NCBI GenBank assembly: GCA_947459175.1
Contig: CANHCT010000005.1
Span: 1 to 47,954, forward strand
Source: Hymenobacteraceae bacterium
GTDB lineage: Bacteria; Bacteroidota; Bacteroidia; Cytophagales; Flexibacteraceae
Reading direction: 5' to 3'
Length of the DNA stretch: 47,954 nt
Shown here: piece after piece, positions 8,256-16,392 of the stretch
Position numbering within the stretch: position 1 is the stretch's first letter
How the letters are laid out: every line of letters begins with the position of its first letter
Notes under the pieces: generated by a model
Told to the model about the DNA's origin: nothing
Database searches by the model: none
Seen by the model: only the letters and a program-made list of their open reading frames with translations
Position numbers and translations under genes: made by a program

Positions 8256-9212
8256 TTAAATGTTTTTCAATGCTTCGGTAAGCTGGGGCACTACGGAAAA
8301 TGCATCGCCCACAATACCGTAATTGGCAACTTTGAAAATCGGAGCTTCCGGATCTTTGTTTATGGCCACAATCACCTTAGAACTGCTGATGCCGGCCACA
8401 TGCTGAATGGCACCCGAGATGCCGATGGCGAAATACAGATTGGGACTCACTTTTATTCCGGTTTGGCCCACATGCTCATGATGCGGCCTCCAATGCAAAT
8501 CGGAAACGGGTTTCGAGCAGCCGGTGGCGGCACCCAATACTTTGGCCATATCCGTAATCAGGTTCCAGTTTTCGGGTCCTTTCAGTCCCCTTCCACCGCT
8601 CACTACGATTTCAGCATCGGGAAGCAATACTTCACCTGTTGCCTTTTCGGTAGAAATGGTTTGCAGAGCAAATGCCTTGGCGGAAACCTGCGGTGAAAAA
8701 GCTTTTATCTCTCCCGCTCCTGCATTGGGCACTGCCTCGGCTGCATTTTTCTTAATGGAAATTACCTTGCGCTCAGCGGTAAGTTTTACAAATTCAAAGG
8801 CTTTTCCTGTAAAAATGCTTCTCTTCACTACAAAGCCATTGGAAAAATCCGGGAGAGAAACCACATTGGTTGCGGCACCTGCTTTCCACATTGCAGCGAG
8901 CAGAGCGGCAAAAGAGTCGGTCAGGGCCGACTTGGCGAGTACAACAGTTTTCGATTGGGTTTCGCCTGCAGCTTGCAACAAAGATTCTGCAAATGCCCGT
9001 GCATCGGCTTGCGAAAAACGGGGGTCAGAAATCTGCAAAATCAGGTCGGCACCAAACAGGGCAGCTTCCGAAAGGTTGGAAGGATTGCCTGCCAGAACGG
9101 CGCTTACTTTTCCACCGAGATTTCCGGCTACATGCTTTGCAAAAGCCAGCGCCTCCAAAGAGGATTTTTTAATTTGATTATCAGTAGTTTCCAGTAATAC
9201 AAGGACCGACAT
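8256..9212 (-). CDS. etfA: Electron transfer flavoprotein alpha subunit
   Basis: A 318-residue FAD-binding subunit of ETF, which carries electrons from acyl-CoA and other dehydrogenases to the quinone pool. The N-terminal half has the ETF nucleotide-binding-like fold (MSVLVLLETTDNQIKKSSLEAL). The C-terminal FAD domain (about 205-318) carries VVSGGRGL, the family signature LYFAIGISGAIQH and the ending VGDAFSVVPQL. It follows etfB in the same direction, 37 bases downstream, so the two form the usual operon. No acyl-CoA dehydrogenase or ETF-quinone oxidoreductase gene is in the window. Confidence 0.95.
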   Translation of the reverse strand: MSVLVLLETTDNQIKKSSLEALAFAKHVAGNLGGKVSAVLAGNPSNLSEAALFGADLILQISDPRFSQADARAFAESLLQAAGETQSKTVVLAKSALTDSFAALLAAMWKAGAATNVVSLPDFSNGFVVKRSIFTGKAFEFVKLTAERKVISIKKNAAEAVPNAGAGEIKAFSPQVSAKAFALQTISTEKATGEVLLPDAEIVVSGGRGLKGPENWNLITDMAKVLGAATGCSKPVSDLHWRPHHEHVGQTGIKVSPNLYFAIGISGAIQHVAGISSSKVIVAINKDPEAPIFKVANYGIVGDAFSVVPQLTEALKNI

Positions 9213-9249
9213 ATCTGTAGTTGTTATTCGTTGTGAAACAATTTGGAAA

Positions 9250-9990
9250 TCAGATTACTTTGGCCTCGGTTTTCAAAAGTGAAACGAGTTCGGCCACATT
9301 GGATTCTGCAATCATTTTGCAGCTGGTGCGGGGTGCAGGAAGTTCATACTTCTGAAATTCGAGCCCCGAATCGGTTTCTGCCGGTGCTATCACCTGAAGG
9401 CTCTTGGTCCGGGCACTCATAATTCCCCGCATAGAAGGAATTTTCCACTCGGCAATGGGTTCCTGACAACCCAGAACCAAAGGCAAAATGGCCTTCAGGG
9501 TTTCCTTTCCCCCTTCAATTTCTTTGTCCATCGTGGCCTCTCTTCCGTTTATTTCCAGCCTCATCACAGGCGAAATGGCCGGGATTCCCAAATGTTCTCC
9601 CACCAATCCGTGAACAATACCGGAGTTGTAGTCAATCGATTCACGGCCCATCAGGATGAGGTCAAAGTTTTTGTCCTTTGCATAGGCTGCAATCTGATTT
9701 GCCACAAAAAAACCATCTTTGGCTTTGGAATCTACCCGTACTGCCTCGTCTGCTCCAATGGCAAGGGCTTTCCGTATTACCGCCTCGCTGTCGGCCTCGC
9801 CAACATGAAAAACAGTGATATTTCCGGAACCTGCTGCTTCTTTCAGCTCCACCGCCCTGGCCAATGCATAATCGTCGTAGGGTCCGATGATGTAAGTGAG
9901 GCCGGAAGAGTCAAGCCGGGTATCCTGATCGGTAAAAGAAATTTTGGAGGTAGTATCGGGCACCGAAGAGATGCACACAAGAATGTTCAT
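9250..9990 (-). CDS. etfB: Electron transfer flavoprotein beta subunit
   Basis: A 246-residue partner of EtfA that binds AMP and helps shape the electron-transfer site. I chose the ATG at 9988-9990 because it gives the family N-terminus MNILVCISSVPDTTSKI; an upstream in-frame ATG adds an unrelated nine-residue tail. Family features include GPYDDYALARAVELKE, the nucleotide loop DLILMGRESIDYNSG and the signature region EIEGGKETLKA. It is the first gene of the etfBA operon. Confidence 0.95.
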   Translation of the reverse strand: MNILVCISSVPDTTSKISFTDQDTRLDSSGLTYIIGPYDDYALARAVELKEAAGSGNITVFHVGEADSEAVIRKALAIGADEAVRVDSKAKDGFFVANQIAAYAKDKNFDLILMGRESIDYNSGIVHGLVGEHLGIPAISPVMRLEINGREATMDKEIEGGKETLKAILPLVLGCQEPIAEWKIPSMRGIMSARTKSLQVIAPAETDSGLEFQKYELPAPRTSCKMIAESNVAELVSLLKTEAKVI

Positions 9991-10014
9991 ATCAGCTTTT
10001 TGGAAATGAGGCCG

Positions 10015-10043
10015 CAAAAATCGAAATTTTGACTGAAAGACAA
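10015..10043 (-). promoter_or_regulatory. Candidate promoter of etfBA
   Basis: Minus strand: TTG (10043-10041), 18 bases, GATTTTTG (10022-10015) followed by CGG. This matches the phylum pattern except that the first base of the -7 box is G instead of T. It lies 25 bases before the etfB ATG. Confidence 0.4.
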
Positions 10044-10084
10044 GGTTTCAAAACCTGAATTCATGCAATTTAATACCTCAATAA

Positions 10085-10987
10085 TCAGAAAATGTTTTGG
10101 CCCCAAAATCCGCAGTGACCTCCGTTTTTCCTTATTTCTATGGTTACCAAAGGATTGAGGTTTTCCAGGCCCGGATAATTTCCCCGGGCCAGCATCGGGT
10201 CGTTTTCGGCCAAAATAATTTTTGTCGGAATCCGAATGTCTTTCAGCAAAAAAAGGCTTGAACATTGGCGGTAATAATCGGCGGCATCTTTGAATCCATG
10301 AATCGGTGCCGAGAACTGGTCGTCAAATATCCGGACAGAGTGGCAATCGGATAGTCTGCCCGTGTCGAAAAATTCGGGAAACTGGCTGGATTTCAAGCGA
10401 ATTTTGGATTTGAGGTCTTCTAAAAAACGGTAGGTATAGGGAAGATTGTGCCAATGTTCCAGCTTTTTTGAAGATGCCGCCAGATTCAGGGGAACCGAAA
10501 TGGCCATGCCGCTTTTTACCTTCCTGGATTCCAGCCATTCAAAGGGCATTTTCGCCAAAAATAAAAGGCTGAGATTGCCCCCCAGGCTGAAGCCGACCGG
10601 ACTGATCGCATCGGGCTTGTGGTGCTGGTATATAAAATCAATGACATCGGCGAGATCTTCATAAGCACCTGAATGATATAGTCTTGGATTACGATTCAGC
10701 CGACCGGAGCAGCTCCTGAAGTTCCATCCGAGTACATTTTTTCCCTGAGAGAGGAAATGCTTTGCGGCCGCCCGGATGTATACGGCTTGGGTGCTGCCTT
10801 CCAGGCCATGGGTTAGGATGATCCATTCTTTTCCCCTCCCTGACCAAATTTCGGCATCAAGAAAGTCTCCGTCAGCAGTTGGGATTTCTGCTTTTTCGGA
10901 TTCCGGCAACTGAACCCGACGAAAAAAATAAGGGCCAAGTGTTTCCAAATGGCCCCTGATGGCTTGAAAAACAGAAAGGTTTTTCAA
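10085..10987 (-). CDS. YheT-like alpha/beta hydrolase
   Basis: A 300-residue cytoplasmic hydrolase of the COG0429 group. The fold is clear from ILTHGLEGSTQAVY (oxyanion region, about 57-70) and GWNFRSCSG. The catalytic triad is visible: Ser134 in GFSLGG, Asp263 in AENDPML and His291 in NGGHCGFW. The natural substrate is not known for most bacterial members; an esterase is the safest reading. It starts 9 bases after the stop of alanine dehydrogenase in the same direction and probably shares its transcript. Confidence 0.85.
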   Translation of the reverse strand: MKNLSVFQAIRGHLETLGPYFFRRVQLPESEKAEIPTADGDFLDAEIWSGRGKEWIILTHGLEGSTQAVYIRAAAKHFLSQGKNVLGWNFRSCSGRLNRNPRLYHSGAYEDLADVIDFIYQHHKPDAISPVGFSLGGNLSLLFLAKMPFEWLESRKVKSGMAISVPLNLAASSKKLEHWHNLPYTYRFLEDLKSKIRLKSSQFPEFFDTGRLSDCHSVRIFDDQFSAPIHGFKDAADYYRQCSSLFLLKDIRIPTKIILAENDPMLARGNYPGLENLNPLVTIEIRKNGGHCGFWGQNIF

Positions 10988-10996
10988 AACAAGGAA

Positions 10997-12109
10997 TTAC
11001 AATACATCCTTTACCGGAGTAAAGGGCAGATTCCATGCGTCGGCAACGCCTTTGTACACCACTTTTCCGCCTACCACATTGAGGCCAAGCAGCAGTTCGT
11101 TGTTGTCCCGGCATGCTTGCTTCCAGCCTTTACGGGCCAGTTCCATACCATAGGGTAGGGTGGCATTGGTAAGAGCAAGGGTAGAAGTGTATGGCACTGC
11201 CCCCGGCATGTTGGCCACACAATAGTGTACCACATCGTCGATTATAAAGGTAGGATTTTCGTGGGTGGTTGGCTTGCAGGTCTCTATACATCCGCCCTGG
11301 TCTACGGCGACATCTACCAGTACCGTGCCCGGACGCATCGTTTTCAACATTTCGCGGGTGATGAGATGCGGTGCTTTGGCTCCCGGAATCAACACGGCAC
11401 CAATGATCAGATCCATGTGTTTGATGTACCGACGGATGTTGAAATCGTTGGACATCACCGTATTTACATTGGGCGGCATGATATCCGACAAATGGCGTAA
11501 GCGGGGCAGACTAACATCCATAATCACTACAAATGCGCCCAATCCGGCGGCCATTTTGGCGGCCTGGGTTCCTACGATTCCTCCTCCCAGAATCAGTACA
11601 TTGGCCGGGGGCACACCGGGAACGCCGCCCAGCAAAATGCCCCTGCCTTTCAGGGGTTTTTCCAAATACTTGGCGCCTTCCTGTACGGCCATCCTTCCTG
11701 CTACCTCCGACATGGGTACGAGCAGGGGCAGGGAGCGGTCTGTTTTTTCTACAGTTTCATAAGCCAGACAAACTGCCTTTCGGGCAATCATGGCATGGGT
11801 CAGGGTTTCGGAAGATGCAAAATGGAAATAGGTAAATACCAATTGATTTTCTTTAACCAGTTCATATTCGAGCTCAATCGGCTCCTTTACTTTCACAATC
11901 ATTTCGGCTTTGCCGAAAACAGATGCGATGTCGGGCAAAATTTCTGCTCCTGCCGAACGGTATTCATCATCCCGAAAACCGCTGCTTTCCCCTGCACTTT
12001 CCTGTACATAAAGGGTATGCCCCTGTTTCTTGAACTCGGACACTCCGGCAGGGGTCAGGCCCACCCGGTTTTCGTTGTTTTTTATTTCCTTGGGAACTCC
12101 AATAATCAT
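10997..12109 (-). CDS. ald: Alanine dehydrogenase
   Basis: A 370-residue NAD-dependent enzyme interconverting L-alanine and pyruvate plus ammonia. Family marks: MIIGVPKEIKNNENRVGLTP at the start; the substrate lysine in MIVKVKEP near 75 and His in FTYFHFAS near 96; the Rossmann loop GGGIVGTQAAKMA near 174-186; DVAVDQGGC near 270; and PGAVPYTSTLAL. Length is typical. It has its own promoter-like signal just upstream and is followed closely by the YheT-like hydrolase. Confidence 0.95.
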   Translation of the reverse strand: MIIGVPKEIKNNENRVGLTPAGVSEFKKQGHTLYVQESAGESSGFRDDEYRSAGAEILPDIASVFGKAEMIVKVKEPIELEYELVKENQLVFTYFHFASSETLTHAMIARKAVCLAYETVEKTDRSLPLLVPMSEVAGRMAVQEGAKYLEKPLKGRGILLGGVPGVPPANVLILGGGIVGTQAAKMAAGLGAFVVIMDVSLPRLRHLSDIMPPNVNTVMSNDFNIRRYIKHMDLIIGAVLIPGAKAPHLITREMLKTMRPGTVLVDVAVDQGGCIETCKPTTHENPTFIIDDVVHYCVANMPGAVPYTSTLALTNATLPYGMELARKGWKQACRDNNELLLGLNVVGGKVVYKGVADAWNLPFTPVKDVL

Positions 12110-12140
12110 GGTGTTGCTGCTTGTTTTTTAAAACGGGCCG

Positions 12141-12169
12141 CAAATTACATTTTTGGCTTTTCCTGCCAA
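12141..12169 (-). promoter_or_regulatory. Candidate promoter of ald
   Basis: Minus strand: TTG (12169-12167), 19 bases, TAATTTG (12147-12141) followed by CGG. The -7 box is one base shorter than TAnnTTTG, but spacing and position (32 bases before the ATG) fit. Confidence 0.4.
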
Positions 12170-12250
12170 TAAAAAAAGAAAATTAAGGGTGTTCTGCATT
12201 TGGCTGCAAAGCAGAAAACGGATGGCCGGAAAGTAAAAATGCAGGCCCCG

Positions 12251-12287
12251 AAAAACAAAAAAGCAACCTGATGGTGCAGGCTGCTTT
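12251..12287 (-). terminator. Rho-independent terminator of the PspC operon
   Basis: Read on the minus strand, an 11-bp stem (12287-12277 with 12270-12260, one G-U pair, 6-base loop CACCAT) is followed by TTTTTTGTTTTT. It lies about 126 bases after the stop of the small exported protein and has the form of a strong intrinsic terminator. Confidence 0.75.
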
Positions 12288-12412
12288 GATTGGGTTTGAA
12301 AAGTAAATCAGGAGTAAAGTTCCGGCCGACCCCCTCATGAAAATTTCTGCTGCGGGTTTTGATATCCTGAAAATTCAGCTGAAACTTTTTTGATTCGGAC
12401 CGGGTGCAGGGC

Positions 12413-12625
12413 TTAGATTTCCCTTTGCCGCATGGTCTTCTCCAGCATCCGGTGGTTGAAGAAGGGCCCGATTCCCTGAATGGTTTTCAGTTTGGCTTTT
12501 CGGCGTTGGCCGGCTTTTTCCTTCTTTGCTTTTTGGTTTTTCTCCGGCGCTTTGGCTCCGGCAGGTGCTTGCATCAGCAATCCCAGAGCCAGTATTATGC
12601 TGAGGAAGATGGTTATGCTTTTCAT
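12413..12625 (-). CDS. Small exported lysine-rich protein
   Basis: A 70-residue protein starting at the ATG 12623-12625, five bases after the PspC gene stop. It begins MKSITIFLSIILALGLLMQAPAGA, a clear signal peptide or N-terminal membrane anchor, and continues with a strongly basic stretch (KNQKAKKEKAGQRRKAKLK). The mature part would be about 46 residues. I do not recognise a family. An in-frame ATG 30 bases upstream overlaps the PspC gene and only lengthens the n-region. Its position as last gene of the padR-pspC operon suggests an envelope-related job; this is inference. Confidence 0.65.
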   Translation of the reverse strand: MKSITIFLSIILALGLLMQAPAGAKAPEKNQKAKKEKAGQRRKAKLKTIQGIGPFFNHRMLEKTMRQREI

Positions 12626-12629
12626 GGTA

Positions 12630-14441
12630 TCAGAAGTCTTCGTTATCAGAATCATAGGTCGAGTCGGCTTCTTCCTTGCCCCCTGGCTGTACGGTACAGG
12701 TCAGGCATTTCAGGCCTTTTTCGGTGTACATCCATGTATTTCCCTCTATTTGGCTGGCCTCATAGCCGTAGGGATACAAAGTATTTTGTAAAATTTCGGC
12801 CAGTTCCATGCTCATGGTAAAAGGTTGATTATACGGGATATAGAGGTCCATTTCCAGTCTTTGGGCCCTGTATGGGGTATTGGGTTCAGCCCTCATCATG
12901 GCATCGAATATCAGGCTGGAATCCTGTTGCACTACATCATATTTCACCATTCCGGCATTGGCCTGGGCTTCTTTGTAGGTTGTGCCCTGTGCCTCAAACT
13001 TTCTGTTGAGTTGGAAATAGTTTTCTTTCCACCCGTGCAGTTCCAGTTCTACTGGATATATTTTACCCTCCCGGTTCCCACCTCCTTCTGTCCGCAACAG
13101 GCTCACCAGTTTGTGGGGCATGGCATAGGTTTGCTGCATGGTGAAGCTTCCTTCAGAAGAAAATTTATGCGCCAATGGGCTGATGAAATAGAAAGAGCCA
13201 ATCAAGCCCACAAAAAATATGGCTGTAAATGCCAGAAATACAAGGGGTTTGAACAAATTTCGGTTGAAAATCAGGCTTAGGGAAATGAGCAGAATCACCA
13301 GAACGGGAACCAGTGCGGTGATGCCGGCGAAAACAATCATCCAATGGGTTATTTCGCTGGTAATGAGATCTAAAGGAAAATCGCCTGTCTGGATGAGGTA
13401 GACTTCCGGATCCAGAAATCCAAGTGAGGCACCGGCCAAAACGAAAAGAGCAAACAACAGGATTCCTCCGGTGAAGAGCAGAATAATGGCCAGAAAAATC
13501 CTTACAGCATCAAAAATAAACCGCACTATCGGCCCGAGGGCCTCTGCAATCAGGCTCATGAGTTTTAAGGGGAATGATAATACCTTAACTGCCATATTCT
13601 GTGTTTGCGGGTTCTCAATCTTCAGATTTTTCTTAATCTGGTCTTCGATGGTATTCAGGGTAATCGGATTGCCCTCCATCTGGATTTCGTCTGTAACCGA
13701 TTTGGCTGATGGGGTGATGGCCCAGAGAATGATGTAGGCAATAAGACCTGCACCACCGGCAAACAGAGTCAGTAGAAAAATGATGCGTATAATGGTGGGG
13801 TCGATATTGAGGTATGTGCCTATTCCTCCGGCTACTCCGCTGACCACCTGATTCTTGCGGCTTCGAAAAAACTTCCGGTACCGGATTTTTCCCTGGTCGG
13901 GATTGGCCCGGCCCGGCATGGCAATCCACAGAACCAGATAGCTGATAAACAGGAAAACAGCCATGGCCGGCAGGAGGAAAAATCCAAAGAACAAGGCCAC
14001 AAAAGCCAGCCTCAGCCAAAGGGGATTGATTTCAAAATAAGCTGCAATTCCGGCCAGTACTCCGGCCAGCACAGCGTTGGTTTTGTCGCGGAACAATTTC
14101 TTTTGTCCCTCGCCTGTGGCTTCTTCGGCATCGGTTGCCGAAAATGCGCTTTGCTCTTCTTCAGGTGTTCCGGTGTTTTCGCCGGTCATGTCCGACACCG
14201 TTCCCATCTGCTTTACCAGGGCCTGCACATCTTCCAGAGTTATGGCCTGCTTATATTCGGATATGCGGTCAGAAAATATTTCGGCAATCCGGGCTTCGAT
14301 GTCTGCCATGGTTTCTGCCCCTCCATCGATGCTGTTGAAGTAGGTTCTGATGGAAGAAATGTACTGCTGAAGTACCCCGAAGGCATCTTCTTCAATGTGA
14401 AAAACAACCCCCGAGAGGTTGATGGTGATGGTCTTTTTCAT
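12630..14441 (-). CDS. Membrane protein with two PspC domains
   Basis: A 603-residue inner-membrane protein. Residues about 1-110 are soluble (SGVVFHIEEDAFGVLQQYI, IEARIAEIFSDRI), a module common at the N-terminus of PspC proteins in Bacteroidota. PspC domain 1 spans about 115-175 (TNAVLAGVLAGIAAYFEINP, then YLVLWIAMPG). PspC domain 2 spans about 188-250 (QVVSGVAGGIGTYLNIDP, then AYIILWAITPS). Four or so further membrane segments follow to about residue 430, then a soluble C-terminal region of about 160 residues. PspC proteins are linked to envelope stress responses. The gene overlaps padR by four bases (ATGA), so the regulator and its presumed target are translationally coupled. Confidence 0.88.
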   Translation of the reverse strand: MKKTITINLSGVVFHIEEDAFGVLQQYISSIRTYFNSIDGGAETMADIEARIAEIFSDRISEYKQAITLEDVQALVKQMGTVSDMTGENTGTPEEEQSAFSATDAEEATGEGQKKLFRDKTNAVLAGVLAGIAAYFEINPLWLRLAFVALFFGFFLLPAMAVFLFISYLVLWIAMPGRANPDQGKIRYRKFFRSRKNQVVSGVAGGIGTYLNIDPTIIRIIFLLTLFAGGAGLIAYIILWAITPSAKSVTDEIQMEGNPITLNTIEDQIKKNLKIENPQTQNMAVKVLSFPLKLMSLIAEALGPIVRFIFDAVRIFLAIILLFTGGILLFALFVLAGASLGFLDPEVYLIQTGDFPLDLITSEITHWMIVFAGITALVPVLVILLISLSLIFNRNLFKPLVFLAFTAIFFVGLIGSFYFISPLAHKFSSEGSFTMQQTYAMPHKLVSLLRTEGGGNREGKIYPVELELHGWKENYFQLNRKFEAQGTTYKEAQANAGMVKYDVVQQDSSLIFDAMMRAEPNTPYRAQRLEMDLYIPYNQPFTMSMELAEILQNTLYPYGYEASQIEGNTWMYTEKGLKCLTCTVQPGGKEEADSTYDSDNEDF

Positions 14442-14809
14442 TGTTTTTCAGTTGGAAGGTTGGAAAATTGAGAAAGAGTCTGCGTTTTGTTCATGATTTG
14501 GCTCACCGAAGCTACGAGTTCGAGCCAGGTACTGTCGAGTTCATTGAGAAACAGGCGGCCGCTTTCTGTGAGCATATAGTACTTGCGCGGCGGTCCCGAA
14601 GGCGATTCTACCCATTTGTAATCCAGGAATCCTGAATTTTTGAGGCGGGTAAGCAGGGGATACAGGGTTCCTTCCACCACCATCATTTTGGCCCCGGTAA
14701 GTTCCGAGATCATGTCTGAGGCGTAAACTTCGCCCCGGGAGATGATGTTGAGGATGCACAATTCCAGTATTCCCTTTCTGAGCTGTACCTGAATGTTGTC
14801 TGTGTTCAT
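14438..14809 (-). CDS. PadR-family transcriptional regulator
   Basis: A 123-residue winged-helix repressor. The family pattern is complete: an opening helix (RKGILELCILNII), the turn segment GEVYASDMISEL, the recognition region EGTLYPLLTRLKNSGFLDYKW, the wing PPRKYYMLTESGRLFL and a C-terminal dimerisation helix. It is the first gene of padR-pspC-small exported protein and overlaps pspC by four bases. The TGTAT-N6-ATACA inverted repeat over its own -33 element is a likely operator, so autorepression is probable. The inducer is unknown; the pairing with PspC suggests a membrane-stress signal (inference). Confidence 0.9.
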   Translation of the reverse strand: MNTDNIQVQLRKGILELCILNIISRGEVYASDMISELTGAKMMVVEGTLYPLLTRLKNSGFLDYKWVESPSGPPRKYYMLTESGRLFLNELDSTWLELVASVSQIMNKTQTLSQFSNLPTEKQ

Positions 14810-14838
14810 GGCATCAAGGCTTTTTTAGGTTGATGATG

Positions 14839-14869
14839 CAAAGGTATAGGAAGCTACTATGTATTGCAA
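14839..14869 (-). promoter_or_regulatory. Promoter of the padR-pspC operon
   Basis: Minus strand: TTG (14869-14867), 20 bases, TACCTTTG (14846-14839) followed by CA. This is a full match to the Bacteroidota promoter pattern, 30 bases before the padR ATG. Confidence 0.6.
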
Positions 14870-14875
14870 GATACA
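14860..14875. promoter_or_regulatory. Candidate PadR operator
   Basis: An inverted repeat TGTAT (14860-14864), six bases, ATACA (14871-14875) covers the -33 TTG of the padR promoter. PadR-type repressors bind short dyads of the ATGT/ACAT kind, and overlap with the polymerase site fits autorepression. Confidence 0.5.
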
Positions 14876-15134
14876 AGGTGATAAAATTTTCCTTGTTAAG
14901 TCTGGTACCTTGGTTCCTTTTAAGATTTAAAATATTGTTTTTCAGATGGTTAAAATTTGAAAAATAGAAAGGAAAGGTGGATTGTATATTTTTATTTTTT
15001 GTACAGAAGGCGAATAGGGTATGTGAAAGGAGGTTCAGCGCCCGACTCTGAAAACGGGATTCAGGGCAATAGGTCGTATTTTGGGGCGAGAAAAGCGAAG
15101 GGTATGAAGATTAGGCGCCATTTATACTCCTGAC
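14876..15134. other. Intergenic region between divergent padR and fic
   Basis: About 260 bases with no convincing reading frame. The left half is AT-rich. The right half (15020-15120) is purine-rich and unremarkable. The control elements for padR and fic lie at its two ends and are listed separately. Confidence 0.45.
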
Positions 15135-15178
15135 TGCGGAGAATAATCTGCTTATTCTCCGCAAATTTGCGGAGAATA
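15135..15178. promoter_or_regulatory. Three-half-site palindromic operator in front of fic
   Basis: The element TGCGGAGAATA occurs three times in alternating orientation: plus at 15135-15145, minus at 15153-15163 and plus at 15168-15178. Copies 1 and 2 form 12-bp perfect arms (15135-15146 and 15152-15163) with a 5-base spacer. Copies 2 and 3 form a perfect 26-base palindrome (15153-15178) with no spacer. It ends six bases before the -7 box of fic. It could also fold as a hairpin, but position and symmetry favour a protein-binding site. Confidence 0.7.
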
Positions 15179-15183
15179 GAGAT

Positions 15184-15191
15184 TATATTTG
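15184..15191 (+). promoter_or_regulatory. -7 promoter box of fic
   Basis: TATATTTG followed by CGGCA matches TAnnTTTG exactly. A TTTG at 15166-15169 inside the palindrome is the only nearby -33 candidate, at a short 14-base distance. Transcription would start near 15198, which excludes the TTG at 15189 as the translation start. Confidence 0.5.
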
Positions 15192-15212
15192 CGGCAGCAT
15201 CGCCTTCAGACA

Positions 15213-16322
15213 GTGGCAAAGTACATTTACGAAAATAAGGACTGGACGAATTTCAGGTGGCGGGATGCCGACATCAATGGCGTTTTCGGAGAAGTGCGGT
15301 ACCTACAGGGTAGTATCCTCGGACAGATGAGCACACTGGGCTTCGCTGCCCGGGAGGAGGTAACGCTTAACACCTTAACCCTCGATGTCGTTAAATCCTC
15401 TGAAATTGAAGGAGAAAAACTGGACTACAATCAGGTTCGGTCATCCCTCGCAAGGCGGTTGGGAATCAACATGGCTGGCTTGGTTACAGCAGGAAGACAT
15501 GTGGAAGGGATTGTGGAGATGATGCTCGATGCTTCCCGGAATTACCGGGAGCCGCTTACTGAAAAACGCCTGTTTGGATGGCATTCAGCGCTTTTTCCTG
15601 CGGGGCACAGCGGCATCCATAAAATCGAAACCGGGCAATACCGGACGGGAGAGATGCAAATTGTATCAGGTGCTTTGGGAAAAGAAAAGGTGCATAATGA
15701 AGCCGTGCCTGCAGCCAGGGTGCAGGAAGAAATGGACAGATTTTTAAGTTGGTTTAACGAAAACCAACAAATCGACCCTGTACTGAAATCCGCTATCGCC
15801 CATTTCTGGTTTATCATCATCCACCCCTTTGACGATGGCAACGGCAGAATGGTAAGGGCCATCTCCGATTTAATGCTTGCCCGGGCCGATGGAACAAGCG
15901 AACGGTATTACAGCATGTCAAACCAGATATTGGTGGAACGAAAGCAGTATTACCAGATTTTGCAGAAGGTTCAGCACAGCAGGGATGATATTACCGAATG
16001 GTTGCTCTGGTTTTTGCATTGCCTCAAAAATTCACTTTTGGCCACCGAAGAAACCCTGCAAAAAGTTTTAAGAAAGACCGCTTTCTGGAAAATCCACGAA
16101 AACAGCGGAATCAACCCAAGGCAAAGACTGATTCTGAACAAGCTTTTTGACGGATTTGAAGGAAAACTGAAATCTTCCAAATGGGCAAAAATTGCAGGAT
16201 GTTCTCCTGATACAGCATTGAGAGACATTAAAGATCTGATAGAAAAAGGAATTTTACGGCAGGAGCAGCAAGGCGGAAGAAGCACAAACTACGACCTTTG
16301 TAAATTCTTATGTCAAAAGTGA
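15213..16322 (+). CDS. Fic-family protein AMP-transferase (DUF4172-Fic-wHTH)
   Basis: Fic proteins attach AMP or related groups to target hydroxyls. I place the start at GTG 15213 (MAKYIYENKDWTNFRW), giving 369 residues. A TTG at 15189 adds eight residues but lies inside the likely -7 box. Residues 1-80 match DUF4172 and contain the inhibitory motif Ser62-xxx-Glu66-Gly67 (SSEIEG), making this a class II, self-inhibited Fic. The catalytic motif HPFDDGNGR is intact at 204-212, with His204. The C-terminal 70 residues form a winged helix (WAKIAGCSPDTALRDIKDL), so the protein may also bind DNA. It converges on rpoB across a shared terminator. It looks like a stand-alone gene with an elaborate operator. 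Confidence 0.9.
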   Translation: MAKYIYENKDWTNFRWRDADINGVFGEVRYLQGSILGQMSTLGFAAREEVTLNTLTLDVVKSSEIEGEKLDYNQVRSSLARRLGINMAGLVTAGRHVEGIVEMMLDASRNYREPLTEKRLFGWHSALFPAGHSGIHKIETGQYRTGEMQIVSGALGKEKVHNEAVPAARVQEEMDRFLSWFNENQQIDPVLKSAIAHFWFIIIHPFDDGNGRMVRAISDLMLARADGTSERYYSMSNQILVERKQYYQILQKVQHSRDDITEWLLWFLHCLKNSLLATEETLQKVLRKTAFWKIHENSGINPRQRLILNKLFDGFEGKLKSSKWAKIAGCSPDTALRDIKDLIEKGILRQEQQGGRSTNYDLCKFLCQK

Positions 16323-16392
16323 GCTGCGGAAGAGGTAATACCCTTTCCTAAGACGGAATTTCTGAAAAAAACCCGGCTTGGGGCACACACAA

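Larger units (their letters stand above)
12110..12412. other. Intergenic region holding ald promoter and PspC-operon terminator
   Basis: About 300 bases between the PspC operon and ald, both on the minus strand. It holds the ald promoter candidate near 12141-12169 and the terminator at 12251-12287. A short TTCTGC/GCAGAA inverted repeat lies at 12192-12216. No reading frame of interest. Confidence 0.5.

Noticed and set aside
8524-9177. A 217-residue plus-strand frame over etfA
   Set aside because: Antisense to etfA, alanine- and serine-rich, no motif; the etfA signature is on the other strand.
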